NCBI RefSeq assembly: GCF_020921035.1
Contig: NC_063152.1
Location: forward strand, 29,201,903-29,265,902
DNA length: 64,000 nucleotides
Source of the DNA: Rhodamnia argentea
Lineage: Eukaryota; Streptophyta; Magnoliopsida; Myrtales; Myrtaceae
Direction of reading: 5' to 3'
Positions 22,125-33,934 of the stretch are shown piece by piece; the stretch's first letter is position 1, and each line of letters starts with the position of its first letter. The translations under genes were made by a program, and so were the position numbers. The notes under the pieces were generated by a model, which worked only from the letters and a program-made list of their open reading frames with translations, was not told the origin of the DNA and did no database searches.

Positions 22125-23117
22125 TCAGCCCTTCGAAGAGCAAGTTTCATCCTCCACATACTTCACCTCATCCTTCTCATTCTTGTGAACAACATCCCAC
22201 AGGAAATCAGTCAAAACAGTCTCATAGCATGGCATTTTGGCGTATCCAGGAAAATAGTTGATATCAATCACCAAAAATCTGTCCCCATATCTAGCATCCC
22301 TTATCACATCAAAGTTGAACAAGCTCAGCTTCATAGCCCTCCTCAAACCCCTCGCAAGTTCCGCTATCAAACTCTGGGGAGGCATCTCTGCTTCCTCCAA
22401 TTCCGTGGCCTCCCGAGACTCATCTCCATCCTTCTCGGGGATTACCGAATTCGACACCCGCGAGAACGGCACCAACCCTTCCGGAGACCCCAACTTCTCC
22501 TCCGAAAGGTCAGGCAACGACCTGCGTTTCACGCACTGCACATACTCGCCAACCACGTACACCTTGAACACGACACCGCCGTGATTCACAAACTCCTGAA
22601 GTACGATCGGGGGCTCGAGCTTGCTAAAGCCGCCCCGATTGAAAACCAGGGACATCTCGTGCGACTGCTCGCTCCCGTCGGCGACTAAAGGTTTCGCGAT
22701 CACCGGGAAGGCCAAACCCTCGCACGATTGCTCATTCAACAACCTCTCCCTATCGTAAACCACTACCTGATCAGGGATTCCAAACGACGACCCATCGGGA
22801 CACTCAATTTCGAGTCCGGAAACTACCTGGAGCATCGATATCCGGTCGTGGAGCCTGTCGATCGCATCCGGCGAGTCCACGATCGCCGCGCCGGGATGCC
22901 TGGAGCTGAACTCGCGCAGCTGGCGGCTCCAGTCCTCGCCGCGGAGCTTGTGGAGGACGCAATCGAAGGGGCCCTGGTCGACGAGCGGGCGGCGGAGGTC
23001 GACGGCGACGAGGTCGATGCCTCTGGACCGGGCGAGAGCGAGGAGGGAGTCCTGGATGAAGGTCCGCTGCTTCTTGGGCAGGAGAGCGTAGCCGACGGTG
23101 AATCTCGGCTCGGCCAT
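22125..23117 (-). CDS. ITPK1: Inositol-tetrakisphosphate 1-kinase (330 aa)
   Basis: This single-exon gene encodes a cytosolic/nuclear ATP-grasp kinase of inositol phosphates that acts in the lipid-independent route to phytate and inositol pyrophosphates. The N-terminal part begins [20 protein letters not shown]. The core shows [20 protein letters not shown] and [20 protein letters not shown], followed by [10 protein letters not shown]. The metal-binding end reads NFDVIRD...[15 protein letters not shown]. These are the standard ITPK family blocks, and the length fits plant ITPK1. The frame also extends upstream to an ATG at 23237, but the TATA box at 23217-23223 puts transcription start near 23190, so ATG 23117 is the start. 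The gene is isolated on the minus strand with no partners. No lesion is seen. Confidence 0.96.
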   Translation of the reverse strand: MAEPRFTVGYALLPKKQRTFIQDSLLALARSRGIDLVAVDLRRPLVDQGPFDCVLHKLRGEDWSRQLREFSSRHPGAAIVDSPDAIDRLHDRISMLQVVSGLEIECPDGSSFGIPDQVVVYDRERLLNEQSCEGLAFPVIAKPLVADGSEQSHEMSLVFNRGGFSKLEPPIVLQEFVNHGGVVFKVYVVGEYVQCVKRRSLPDLSEEKLGSPEGLVPFSRVSNSVIPEKDGDESREATELEEAEMPPQSLIAELARGLRRAMKLSLFNFDVIRDARYGDRFLVIDINYFPGYAKMPCYETVLTDFLWDVVHKNEKDEVKYVEDETCSSKG

Positions 23118-23216
23118 TCGGAATCGACGGGAGGCACTCGGATTAAGGTGAGTGCTCCTGCTGAATGAGCGGGAGGAAGATGTGAGGGGCGAAAAAAAAA
23201 TGGTTCCTTGCGAGAT

Positions 23217-23224
23217 TATAAAGT
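23217..23224 (-). promoter_or_regulatory. TATA box of the ITPK gene
   Basis: The minus strand reads CTTTATAA here, 100 bp before the ATG at 23117. Its position rules out the further upstream ATG at 23237 as translation start. Confidence 0.6.
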
Positions 23225-23229
23225 GAGCC

Positions 23230-26200
23230 CAATGCACACACTTACCATTCTTACATCATGTGAAATTTTGGCTGAATTCTACGTCAAAATTCGCAATCGA
23301 GCAGTTACAATTTCTTTTCCTTATGATTCCCAAATGCATCGAACTTCTCCTTAGTACGAAATCGACAAGTTATATCATAGCCATACGGCAGGTACGGATA
23401 CGCTTTTGTAGATTCCAAACCCACTAAAGATTTCGTTAACCTTATGGACTAGACGAGACGTGAAGAATCGAACTTGCAATGCGCACCCAATTCAAACACG
23501 AGGCCTCTTTAAATCATCGGATAAAGAAGCTGGTCCAGCATCAAACCTCTTTCGTGCAAAAAAGAAGAGAGTTGATGGTTGGCATTACGTTGGCTTTTGG
23601 TCGTTGGTTCTTCAAAGACGTGATTCGCAGCAGAGACAAAGGCACTTCACTCGGCATCTTATGCCTTTTTTTTTAATCTCCCACCATCCTTTTTTTCTCT
23701 TCTTTCCGAGAGATTATTTTTGAATAGTTCCCGATGAGGGAAATTCGATTGTTCATAGAAGATAGACTAATAGTTATAGATGTTTGATGTACGATGACGA
23801 TCACTATCCTTAAAATATACACCAAAATTGTAGAGAAACGAGTTCAGCGATTACTCAATTTCTCTCTTGAATTTTTCACCTTTAATGTGTTCTCCCACAA
23901 AGTTGTGTCTATGGGAAGAGAAGAAGAGAAAGTAAAGAAGGAGGAGTTGATTTGAACAGTTGTGATGACCCATGTACATTCATGAAAATCCTTATCTACC
24001 ATAACTACAACGAAATAGCAAGATGGTTCTTATACAAGACACAGATTGCAACATCAAGCTGTCAATAAAGACACGGCCTCTATGATACTCATATCGGAGA
24101 AATTGTATAATCGGTCTTAAATCTATCGTATGGATACCAATTCAGCCATACTTTTTTCTCATTCTTATCAAATTCAATCCCAAACCTTTGCGTCAAATTT
24201 CAATATAATCATTCCGACTAATTTTCTCAAGAAATCGCTAATATGGCAGAACAAACAATCCCAAAATTTATGGATGGCAAAAAGTTCATGATATCCAATC
24301 TCAAATTCAATGTTCGGCCCAACTCAGGCCCTCGTGGCCTCTCCCAGATGGATCATCGGAACTATTTTGGGCCCCCGATCTGCAAAATTGTTTCGCTTGG
24401 TGAGAAAGTCCATGCGGCCCATTTTGCTTCAGCGGGGATAGGAGTTAGGACGTGGCGTGAGCACAAGTCACTATCGTATGGTGCTTCTTTGAGAAATTAA
24501 TTTCATTTTTAATACAAATGTCGCATCTACAAGTCATTGATAGATGATCCCACAAACCAATCAATACTTACATATTCATTAAAAAGAAAAGTTCGTGTAT
24601 ATAAGTGCTTTTTCCTCGTGACATGCGATGTAACCGATACGATCGTTTATGTTATATAAAATGTTCTTTGTTTCGTTCCTATTTGATATTAACGACAAAG
24701 TCATGCACAAATTCGGTTCAACTGGACCTTTGGCTTTGTTTGGTTCAACTTTGTAAATGAGGTTCTGGAGCTCTAAAAACTTTGGTCAAATACAGGCAAT
24801 GTTTGACAACTTTTTTTGACGGCTTTGGGGAGATGGAATTATATTTCCTAAACCCGACTTGGGCTTTTAGCTTTTGTGGAAAGCCAACTTATTTTTTCTT
24901 CCCATTTTACCCTCATTAAATTAACTATATTCTAGTTATACCCTTCCCTCACAACCAACGGAGGATTTCAATTCAGTTTTCTTAAAAAAAAAAAAGCAAT
25001 AGTCCTTTAACTAAATCCCTTGCGCTTTTTTTTTCTTTTTTTACTTCTTTGGAGAATGAACGCGACCATTATTTTGCCAGGTTCATCCATGATGCCTAAG
25101 ATGCCTAAGTATGGCTTTGGTTTTCACTATTTGTATTTCGAAATTTCGAAAAGATCATTCAATTAGAATCTCATACATTTCTCCAAATGGTTACCCGAAA
25201 AGCCGAACTAAGCACAACCTTTGTCTTTCAAGAATAGGAGCAATGCTTGTATCCTTCCGTGTCCGCGATCTTTATCGATTTCAAGAATAGGAGAAATTCT
25301 TTTGTTTCTTTCCTGACAAAAGACTTCTCTGCCCCTAAATAATGAATACACATATTTATAACACATGTGCCCCTTATTTTGTCCCATAGTGTCCAATATT
25401 CACTTTCTGTTGAACACATCCTCCATTGCACGAGATTCAAAGAACTCACTTCGTGATCGGTCAAATCTTGTATATTCAACAAATTGATCTATATTCGTAA
25501 ACAATTCAAATTCGAGATATGATTAATAGGATCGGATCATGTGAGATTTACGCGCAGCCCATCTAACCGAGCAGCACAGATCGACCGAGCTCCTGTGCAC
25601 CGGAATCAACTAATAATTTTCCAAGAACGGGGACAAAAGAATCGGGATTGCGGGTGATCCGACATCAGAGGAAGTTCGACAAACGCATCGGATTCGTCGA
25701 GTGGGTGGGACACCAATGTGGGGAGTGCGCAGTCGCACTACTGTGCCCCTCCTACGATACCCCATCACGTGCTGCTCACGTGCCTGCCCCCCCCGCGCGT
25801 CCCAATGCCACGTGATAGCTACTCGCTTTGTACCTCGACGGTGGAGCTCATGGTAATAATTTGCACATCATGGGCTCAAATTAAAGGACCCTACACTAAC
25901 CAAACCACATGATTAGTTAACCTAACCTAACATGTTGTAAGGTCACACAAGGTAGCCCGTTTCATAAAAAGCTTGAGATTTTTTTTTTCTAATTTGATCA
26001 ACTACGATATGCTGAAGTTAACGAGATTGTGTTTAACTTCGACGTAATTTGGTGGTAATGAAAACCCGAGTTTATTAGGCCCCACGAGTTCCCATCGTTA
26101 TTAGTGTAATTAGTGGCCTTTCGAAACCCGATTCGAAAAATTATTCGCAGGAATTCGATTCGTATATGCAGCGGTATCATGTTCACGGTTAATGCATTTG

Positions 26201-26440
26201 TGATCGATGTGCCGTACTCTGTTTAAACACAAACATTTTCGCTTCGCCGAAATTATTAATCATTTTTCGTGGGTGTTTCGAAAGCAATTTCTTTTCTTTT
26301 CTTTTTTTTTGGGGTCAGATGCTGTTTTTCGATATTATTGGATTCATAGTATTTCATACAAAACACGTCACATGGACATTCTTTTCCTTCATTCCAAGAT
26401 TCTCTCGCTCTCTCTCGCTGGGGTCTGCTGTCTGCGGAGA
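23230..26440. other. Intergenic, no gene seen except repeat arm
   Basis: About 3.2 kb of AT-rich DNA with homopolymer runs (24990, 25030, 25980) and a C-run near 25790. No coding frame with motifs is found. One family A arm lies at 24095-24240. Confidence 0.5.
24095..24240. repeat. Family A repeat, single left arm
   Basis: The phrases ATCGGTCTTAAATCTATCGT, ACCAATTCAGCC and TCAAATTCAATCCCAAACC match the left-arm pattern of the family, and a core-like AATCGCTAATATGG follows. No right arm was found. Confidence 0.5.
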
Positions 26441-26467
26441 AATGTCCCATAAAGCAACAGGAAGCGC

Positions 26468-26498
26468 TCTCGCTCTCTCTCTCTCTCTCTCTCTGAGA
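26468..26498. repeat. (CT)n microsatellite in the 5' leader of the VTT gene
   Basis: A CT dinucleotide run interrupted once by CGCT lies 40-70 bp before the start codon. Such runs are common in plant leaders and may vary in length. Confidence 0.6.
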
Positions 26499-26537
26499 AT
26501 TAGGGACAATCTGAGGAGAGAAAGGGGGGAGAGAGAA

Positions 26538-28369
26538 ATGGCCAAGAATGGGGAAGTGCGGTCGAGCTTCCCGTTGAGCTTCTGGGAGGTGGCGGGGGCT
26601 TCGGCGGTGGTGATTGGCTTCGTTCTTGGCCTCCTGGGCGTTTACCTGACCATGCCCGCATCTGATTACAGCTTCCTCAAGCTCCCTCGCACCCTCCAAG
26701 ATCTTGAGATCCTTCGGTGATTCTCTTTCTAATTCTACTGTTTGCCGTTGCTTGCTTAGCGGGTTTTATGCGGGAATAGTTGATGTCGCAAATATGTAAT
26801 ATCCAATGCGGTCGATCCGGGTTAAGTGAGTTTGTCGTGCAAAGTTTCGAATTTGATGATTTGTGTTGCTTGTGAGCTTCGTGTGCGATGATGGGCAGTC
26901 ATTGATGCGGCGCTTCCGATTTTCTTGTGATCTTTTGCTTGCCGTTGCCCGATTATCATGGCGCTAGATGCACCGTCCTTGTATTGCTGGATGGTTTTCA
27001 ATTTGAGCGATCATTCTTTCAGGAGTTTGATCGGTGAAGCTCTTTTTTTACTCTAGACCTGGTCAGGTCACTAATTGTTGAAGATGATGAAATGATGAAG
27101 ATGACTCTCAGCTATCTTCTTATCCTTATGGTTTCAGAAGAAGTTCCCTTCGTAATAATAATGTGTTTGGTTAGAATTTGTGGAGTGTTGTGTGATGCTC
27201 CTTTAGAATGTTTGTCTATGCATTAGGTGCCACCAAGATTAGAGATTGGTGATTGCGAGATCGCCTTGATGAAGTATATGTGGGCATTCTAAATTGCTGA
27301 CCAAGTCAATTCCATACCTGAAGAATCTTACTTCTCTATCCCCCGAAGGGATGTCTGTATCCTTGTGACTTGCTGTGCGATGCTTACGGTGAAGCTCCAA
27401 GCTCACAGTTTGTTGACAATTAATATCAGTCCATTTGCTGTTGGTCGTTGGTCGTTGTTCATTTTGAAATATTTGACGCTGTTGACCACTTTGAATAGCC
27501 AAATCAATAGGCTGCAATTTTTTTTTTAATGCTACTATCCTTGGAATTGTTATTTTTCTAATTAATTATTGGATGTTTAACTGTGCAGAGACCATCTTGA
27601 GGGCTACACAAGCGACTACACCCTGCAAGTCCTGGTTGGTTACTCCATGGTGTACATATTCATGCAGACTTTCATGATCCCGGGAACTATTTTCATGTCG
27701 CTGCTCGCGGGAGCGCTTTTTGGAGTTCTTAAAGGCATGGCCCTGGTTGTGTTCACTGCCACTGCCGGCGCTTCGTCGTGCTATTTCCTATCGAAAATGA
27801 TCGGACGGCCCATTGTCTTCTCTCTTTGGCCTGATAAGCTGAAGTTCTTCCAAGCTCAGGTGCATATTTGAAATCCAAGTAGCATCTGTACATATGAATG
27901 AATTTAAAGGGCATGCTTTATTTGTATCTTCAGGTGGCTAAAAGAAGAGAACGGCTGTTGAACTACATGCTCTTCCTCAGGGTGACTCCGACCTTGCCTA
28001 ACACGTTCATTAACTTCGCTTCCCCAATAGTTGACGTGCCATATCACACCTTCTTCCTTGCTACTGTCATTGGACTCATCCCTGCAGCTTACGTAACTGT
28101 CAGGGTAATCCTTCAACTTTTAAGTTGCTATGATTAAAGTCTTGTTATTTTTGTCAAGAGAAAATTGATTGTTGTTCGAGTCAATTAGTGGATGTGAACA
28201 CAATTGCCTCATTGTTGATCATGTGACATTTTGTTTCATGCAGGCTGGACTAGCTCTGGGAGAGTTGCAGTCCGTTGGAGATCTTTATGACTTCCATTCC
28301 ATCGCCACTCTATTTTTCATCGGGGTCATCTCGATTACTCCGACACTTATGGGCAAGGGGGCCTCATAA
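26538..28369 (+). CDS. VTT-domain (SNARE-associated/TMEM41-like) membrane protein (248 aa)
   Basis: Exons are 26538-26716, 27589-27859, 27934-28104 and 28244-28369; all joins have GT..AG borders and keep phase, and the total of 747 nt includes the stop. The family (DedA/VTT; human relatives TMEM41B and VMP1) consists of polytopic ER/Golgi membrane proteins linked to lipid scrambling and membrane traffic. An N-terminal hydrophobic segment (VAGASAVVIGFVLGLLGVYL) is followed by the VTT core with IPGTIFMSLLAGALFGVLKG and GASSCYFLSKMIG. Next comes the amphipathic block YMLFLRVTPTLPNTFIN, then IVDVPYHTFFLATVIGLIPA. The protein resembles Arabidopsis At1g71940-type proteins (from memory). The start is chosen at MAKNGEV; upstream in-frame codons run through the CT repeat of the leader and are unlikely to be translated. 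Confidence 0.92.
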
Positions 28370-30263
28370 TGCCAGATTATTTACTCTCTGATCCTGCCTT
28401 GTGAGCATGCAAATCCTTTTCCTTGGGTCACCACTCAGTTTAATGTCCACCTCTGTATAGACAAGGAACAAATAGTCCTAAACACGAAGCGCTCTCTATG
28501 CTGAGCAAATTTCGTCAGCACCAGGGAGATTGATCCTGCATGCGATAACTTGGAAAAAGCATCGGTTACCAGCCCTTAATCTCTACCCTGCCCTGATCAA
28601 ACAGGAATTATTATCTTACTATCAGCTAGACCGCCTAAACGGTGAAGGGTCTCTGTTTTTCAGTGTCTGTTCCTCGTACACCGGTTTATGTTGTTCCATT
28701 AGCAAGAAGGGAAACTGGAAGAAAAGAAATTTCCCTGTATATCATTGTTAATGTTGACTATTGAGTAGACTATGTCACTGTAGAATTGCATTGGTGTATT
28801 ACACTCAGATACCCTTTTCGATTTATCATCTAAATTCGGCTTGACCTGTGCATTGTCGAGTATTACCCATCTCTTGTCCTCAATGAGGGCCTATTGTCAT
28901 CCGGAGGTGCAAGTTTAAGGGTAAACTTGAAGAAGTCAGTAGCTTTATATCAAATTGACAATCATCAGATTTTCTTGGCCCAACAAGTGGTGTTTCAGTA
29001 AGCTAACTTTTCCTCACTGAAGAAGAGATTCACTTCATGGCTGGCTCGAGATAGGATGATAACTAGTTGTCATGGGTCGGCCGGCAATATCGACATGGCC
29101 ATGCCAATTTTTTTTCTCCAGGAAGCAACCTGAAGTTATCCAGATTTTGCGATGAGCAGTCATTTGTTGATTGATGGATCGTCCAGAGAGTATTTACTTA
29201 GATACTTTTTCCTCTGAAAATGACCATTTAGGTTGGAAAAATTGTTAAGGACAAAACAGAATATGGATGACTACTTGCCGGCCGGCCCCTCATATTGAGA
29301 GATTTTAGTATATGCCATGAGGCACCAAATGCTGACATTCAAGTCAAGACACTGATTTGGTGCCAATCTTTTTTGAGTTTCCTTGCCTTCATGCCACATG
29401 CACTACTTCTTGAACCTCAAATGTTCTGATTGGTGAATAATTAAGTATTTAATCACCACTTAATGCCCCTCTTAGCGATCTCAACAAGTTGACTGGAATC
29501 CACCAAACTAGTATTTAGTATCAACCACAGGGCAGAGCAACGCAAAGGTTGCCATACAACAGGGGAGAGAAGACAGGAGAAGTGCAAGATAGGCAAGGTA
29601 AGTTTCTTCATCATCTGCTGGGAGAGAAAAATGTCCCCAAAAACTAGACCTTTAATCGTTCATCCCGGCGTGCATTTACCTTGCTGTACAAGTTTACTTC
29701 CGTGAATGCTGCTCGCTTCTCATCTTTCTACTTTTAGAGCTATGATCTCGGGAAAAGTTATGTACTCATTGGCTCACATATCATGATGTTGTTATGGTGT
29801 TAGAAACAAGTGCTTGGTTGGATGACGGGGAGCGAGGTAATGGGAGGTAAGAGATTGAGCGCGCCGAGGATCAAAGCCTCGGGAAGTTTGTGAGAGCAAA
29901 AGTAATGTTGTGTTCGGGCATGGCACTCTTTTTCTTCACATACCTCTTTCTGAAGACCCTATTCTACCATTAGCTGTTTACCAGAGAGGGCGAGTAGCAG
30001 CTATACGAAGTACATGAAGTATAAAATCCTGCTATCTATCCTGAAACCTGAGCATGGCCAATGAAAGGGCCTTTCTTGCTTCCTGTGATTTGACATGAAA
30101 TCTTGCCATGTCGAAAGGGGCTACTAACCTGATACTTGCAATAACCTATACAGCTTTGCCCACTCAACTGCAACATAAGGACAGCTTAACATTCATTTTG
30201 GCAAATGCCAAATCTCTCTCATCCGATCCCATCCCATCACACGTCTGTTGCTGTGATGATCTA
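28370..30263. other. Intergenic, no gene seen
   Basis: Holds the 3' flank of the VTT gene and about 1.5 kb of DNA with no motif-bearing frame, repeat arm or RNA gene that I can recognise. Confidence 0.5.
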
Positions 30264-30272
30264 TATTTATAA
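30264..30272 (+). promoter_or_regulatory. TATA box of the TPX2/WVD2-like gene
   Basis: The word TATTTATAA lies about 220 bp before the first in-frame ATG at 30488. The long leader may be a single exon or contain a small leader intron. Confidence 0.4.
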
Positions 30273-30487
30273 GTGAAGATCTAGCCCCTTCTTTAAAGCC
30301 AAATCTCTTCTGGCCTACTTAGTTTTGGTTGGCTTGTGTGAATCACTTTGTCAACATCTGGTGTGTGGTATGGTTGCTCATGTGTATCTGTTGCATGAAC
30401 CGATAATTAAGCTAGATATCTGAAGAATTCTCGAGGTGGATAAGTGCTTGCTCTTGTTCTGAACGCCGAGCTCACTTTCATCATTTC

Positions 30488-32397
30488 ATGTCAGATATGG
30501 AGGTCACTGAAGATACAAAAGTTGCTCCCCATCGAGATCGGCCCAAAGAAGGCGGTGCGGAAACAGAAGATGGGGTAGTCGAGGATAAGACCGTTCCACA
30601 TCTTGAAGATGAGCACTCACTGGAGGACTTGAAAGGCAGAGATCTTCAAATCAAAACAGGGAAGGAGACTATAAAGGAGGAGTACAAGGCACTGGATGCT
30701 CGTAATGCCGGAGAAAGCCAAAAAGATCCAGTGAAGAAACCAAAAGAAGCTGCAAAACAAAAGGCAAAAGTCACTGTTCCTCAACCATTCTCTTTGGCCA
30801 CTGAGAGGAGAATGTCGCGAGAAAGACGAGCATCAGGTGATTTTTCATCTTCTACGGAGAAAAAGGCACGAAGAGAAAGACGAGGCTCAGCTGATTTTAC
30901 CAACCTGCAGCCAAAACTATCCAAATCAAATAGTCTAAACAAGTAAGGTCCCCTTTGATCACCATTATGTATAGCTTTGATGTGCTATTAAACTGTCGCG
31001 CCTGTCAAGAAGAACTCAAAGTCAGTAAAGATTTCAATATAGTACGGCGAACCATTGGTTACTACAGCATAGGAAAAGAGAGAATACAAATAAAATGCTT
31101 CTAGGATTTCAAGTTGGTAATTTCTTGAGGTTAAATGACGCCTCAAAGAATTAGATTACTAACCTTACAGTATGTACTTTCTTGTTAAAACTAACTGGTA
31201 TCCATCTAAACATAATCGACCTTGTTACTTAGAAGCCCAGTCTTGGGGCAATATTGTTTTCTTCAGGCCCCACTTCCCTTCAGGCGCCAGAGAAACACAC
31301 AAGCCGGGGCATGAAAACTCAGCTACTGCCACCATTAAAAGAACCCTCACGTCCAAAGCTGCGGGCCGCCGAGAGGGTGACAACAAAGAAGAGGTGAGTT
31401 AAAATGCATTTGCTAGAAACTAACGCAATGCTGATGAGGTGACGGCACTGGTTTGGGAGGAAAAAGAAAAGAACATGAATCGGAAGGAAGAAAAATAGGT
31501 GATAATGATGAGAAATCTGTCACGGCATCTTTCTTCTTCTTTCTGCTCATGACACTTTTCCATGAGAAGAATTAATGGTGCTCTTAGCATGAGGAATTGC
31601 TTAGAGATAGTATCATTGTCCCGGTCTCTTGTGGTAACTGTCGAGGTCTACACAGACACCTATTGCAACTTTAAGGGTTTGGTCCTCAAGGTTTCTCGAT
31701 TTGGCCTTTGTACTGTCCGATTAACGGATATTTTAGTGCTGCCACCGTTTTTGGCATGACTAACTTGCTCGTTTTGTTTATTGAGTTGCCAGGTTGGAGT
31801 TAAGAACCAGAGCAAAGTGAAGGGGATCAAGGAGGCAAAGAGCAACTCACAAGTGCCTATGAAGGTACTCAGTCAACCGTTATATGGTGAGCCTCTGAAT
31901 ACGATTTAAATTGACTCACCAATTTTATCTCAATCTTACAATTCAGAAAGGAGAAACGGCAGAGACTCGCAAACTCGGAAATAGCTCGACATTCAAAGCA
32001 TTGCCCCTACCAAGTTTCTACCACAAGAATGATCCCACAGCAAAATCAAGTACAAAAAAGGTAAAATCTCTTGATATACACACACGCACACCATAGTCCT
32101 TTCACATGATTTGGATCCGAGCAATTCCGTCAAGTTAACGATATCCTCGGATCGAGTTCATTTTGTTTTGGATTATTTTTATGTTAAAGATTGCGCTTTT
32201 AAGCTGAACTCTGCATTTTGTGCTTTTACCAGGTTTCATCGACCAGCCCCAAGTCTCCTCTGCCTTGCCAGAGGAGCAAGCATCCGAACTCGGACTCCGA
32301 TGCCCAGAAGAAGACCATAAGCAACAGCGCCAAACAGACCATAAACAAGCTGCTGAAGAGCGCCGGCAAGGCTCTGAATCCTTCCAAGGAGAGGTAA
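30488..32397 (+). CDS. TPX2/WVD2-like microtubule-associated protein, reduced domain (310 aa)
   Basis: Exons are 30488-30942, 31267-31393, 31793-31864, 31947-32060 and 32233-32397 (933 nt with stop; every join keeps phase). The N-terminal third is acidic and Lys-rich. Two family marks are clear: VPQPFSLATERR, the block before the TPX2 domain in WVD2-like proteins, and STFKALPLPSFYHKNDP, the end of the TPX2 domain. The helical KLEEK block that normally lies between them is not found in any exon or in the introns read. Ser/Arg pairs (RRASGDFS, RRGSADF) repeat as possible phosphorylation sites. By family it should bind cortical microtubules, possibly weakly. It may resemble Arabidopsis MDP40/At1g70100 proteins (from memory). 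MSDMEV is taken as the start; MEV, three codons later, is an alternative. Confidence 0.82.
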
Positions 32398-32983
32398 AGA
32401 GTGTCGTAGTGACCAGATGAGCGGATTCCTGCATTTTTATTCTCCTTTATGTTTATGTCCCTTGGATTCGGGTTTCATCGATCAGGCGTACGAAATGGAT
32501 TTGTATCGTGTCATTCTCTCTCGCGTGAGTCACGGAAACTGATGATGAATCCTTGCTATTCCGGTAAGAGAATTTGTCCCCAGCTTTGTTGTGTTCAGCT
32601 TCATGGTTGAAACAGAGTTGTCCTTTGTCTCCGGATCAATCTTGCCTTACCTGATATAACACAACTTTAATGGGTTTGTATGAGCATAACTTGGACAAAC
32701 CCAGCAACATATGGACATTTCGCAGCATCTAAAGATCATCTTCATTCCAATCAACACAAGAACATTGCCAGAAGGCCCAGAACAGATACGAATTGGCTAG
32801 ACAGAAGGAAAACCTCCAAAAGAATCGTATCTTGAATATCAAAGCCGCATCGAAGTTGTGCATTCTCTCTCCTGATGCTCCGTGATCTTCAATTTTTGCG
32901 CCCAGGCATCACTGTAATGAGGATGAAATTCCAACCTCTGTTGCTACATTGGAACCATGGCCTGTGATGCTTGAACTCAACCA
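32398..32983. other. Shared 3' region between convergent genes
   Basis: This ~590-bp stretch separates the stop of the TPX2-like gene (+) and the stop of the TPR gene (-) and probably holds both 3' UTRs. No other gene is seen. Confidence 0.6.
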
Positions 32984-33859
32984 TCAAACCGTTTCTTCAT
33001 CCTCTTCCCCTGCTTCCCACAGAAAGTGCGCGTACGACCCCAACACCGTGCTGCATTCACGTAAACACCCACGTTCAATCGAATACCAATCTCCATTCGG
33101 ATCAGCTCGGAGAATTGCATAACGATCGACGTGAAATGAGTCCATCGAAAGCTTGAACCATCGACCGAAGAGACAAAGGGGGGTGGAACTTACCAGTCAT
33201 CAGGACAAGCATTCACCGCCTGATCGAAGTACAGTCCAGCCCTATCTCGGTCTCTCTCCGCCTCCCAAACCAACCTCCCGTACAGAGACAAGACCTCGCC
33301 GTCGCCGGGACTCGCCAGTATCGCTCTCGCGTAGTACTCCTCAGCTCTCTCCGCATCTCTCTCCACCTACAATCGCAGAAAGAAGTTTGAACGATCGGAG
33401 TGACCGGACTACCGAGCTCAAATCAAAACAGTGAGTTCTCTTTTTTTGCCCGGCTTTGCTCTCTGCATTTACCTCGTGCAGATACTTGGCGTAATTCCTC
33501 AGCAAGAGCGAGCAGGTGGGGCTCGACTCCAACATCTCGCGGTAATAATCGCCGATCTCGTTCCTCTTCCCGCACCCGCCGCGGCCGCCGGTGGCGGCCC
33601 GCGGGGATCGGGAGTCGCCCGGAGCGCTCTGCCGCGCGATGACGTCCGCCTCCGACGGAGCTCGCGGGACCGAACCTCTGGAACCCGAGCCGCCTTCTCT
33701 CCGCCCATTAGCGTGACGAAGAGAGATTCTGGCGGCGACCTTGGAGGAAGAGAAGACGGAGGCATCCGAGTTGGGACGAGAGGGACGGAGGCTCGGTGAG
33801 CCCGAGAGCATGGACCGATGGACAGGCACTGAGTTGACCCGGAACAGAGAAGACTTCAT
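32984..33859 (-). CDS. Tetratricopeptide (TPR)-like protein (208 aa)
   Basis: Minus-strand exons are 33859-33473, 33366-33194 and 33050-32984 (387+173+67 nt, phase kept, stop TGA at 32986-32984). The first ~90 residues are basic and Ser/Arg-rich with no domain. The rest forms about three TPR-like helical pairs: YYREMLESSPTCSLLLRNYA, RAEEYYARAILASPGDGEV, and RAGLYFDQAVNACPDDC followed by TVLGSYAHFLWEAGEEDEE. This pattern is found in a plant family of small TPR-like proteins of unknown function (for example At1g80130-type, from memory). A Ser/Arg-rich head could be an organelle transit peptide or a disordered tail; I cannot decide. A TATA box lies 63-70 bp upstream. Confidence 0.88.
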
Positions 33860-33921
33860 GGCGGTCTGGTTTGAGATCCTTACTGCTGGCTCTTGTGAGC
33901 TGGTGCGGCCTGAACTGCAAT

Positions 33922-33929
33922 TTATATAG
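33922..33929 (-). promoter_or_regulatory. TATA box of the TPR gene
   Basis: The minus strand reads TCTATATAAA over this site, giving a predicted start near 33895 and a short 35-nt leader before ATG 33859. Confidence 0.6.
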
Positions 33930-33934
33930 AGGCG

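Noticed and set aside
22050..23168. Several plus-strand frames up to 212 codons
   Set aside because: They are antisense shadows of the GC-rich ITPK gene, which carries all family motifs.
23237..23237. Upstream in-frame ATG for ITPK (40 extra residues)
   Set aside because: It lies upstream of the TATA box at 23217-23224, and the extra residues show no family similarity.
33400..33929. Plus-strand frames up to 122 codons
   Set aside because: They lie antisense to exon 1 of the TPR gene and are low-complexity Arg/Ser frames.
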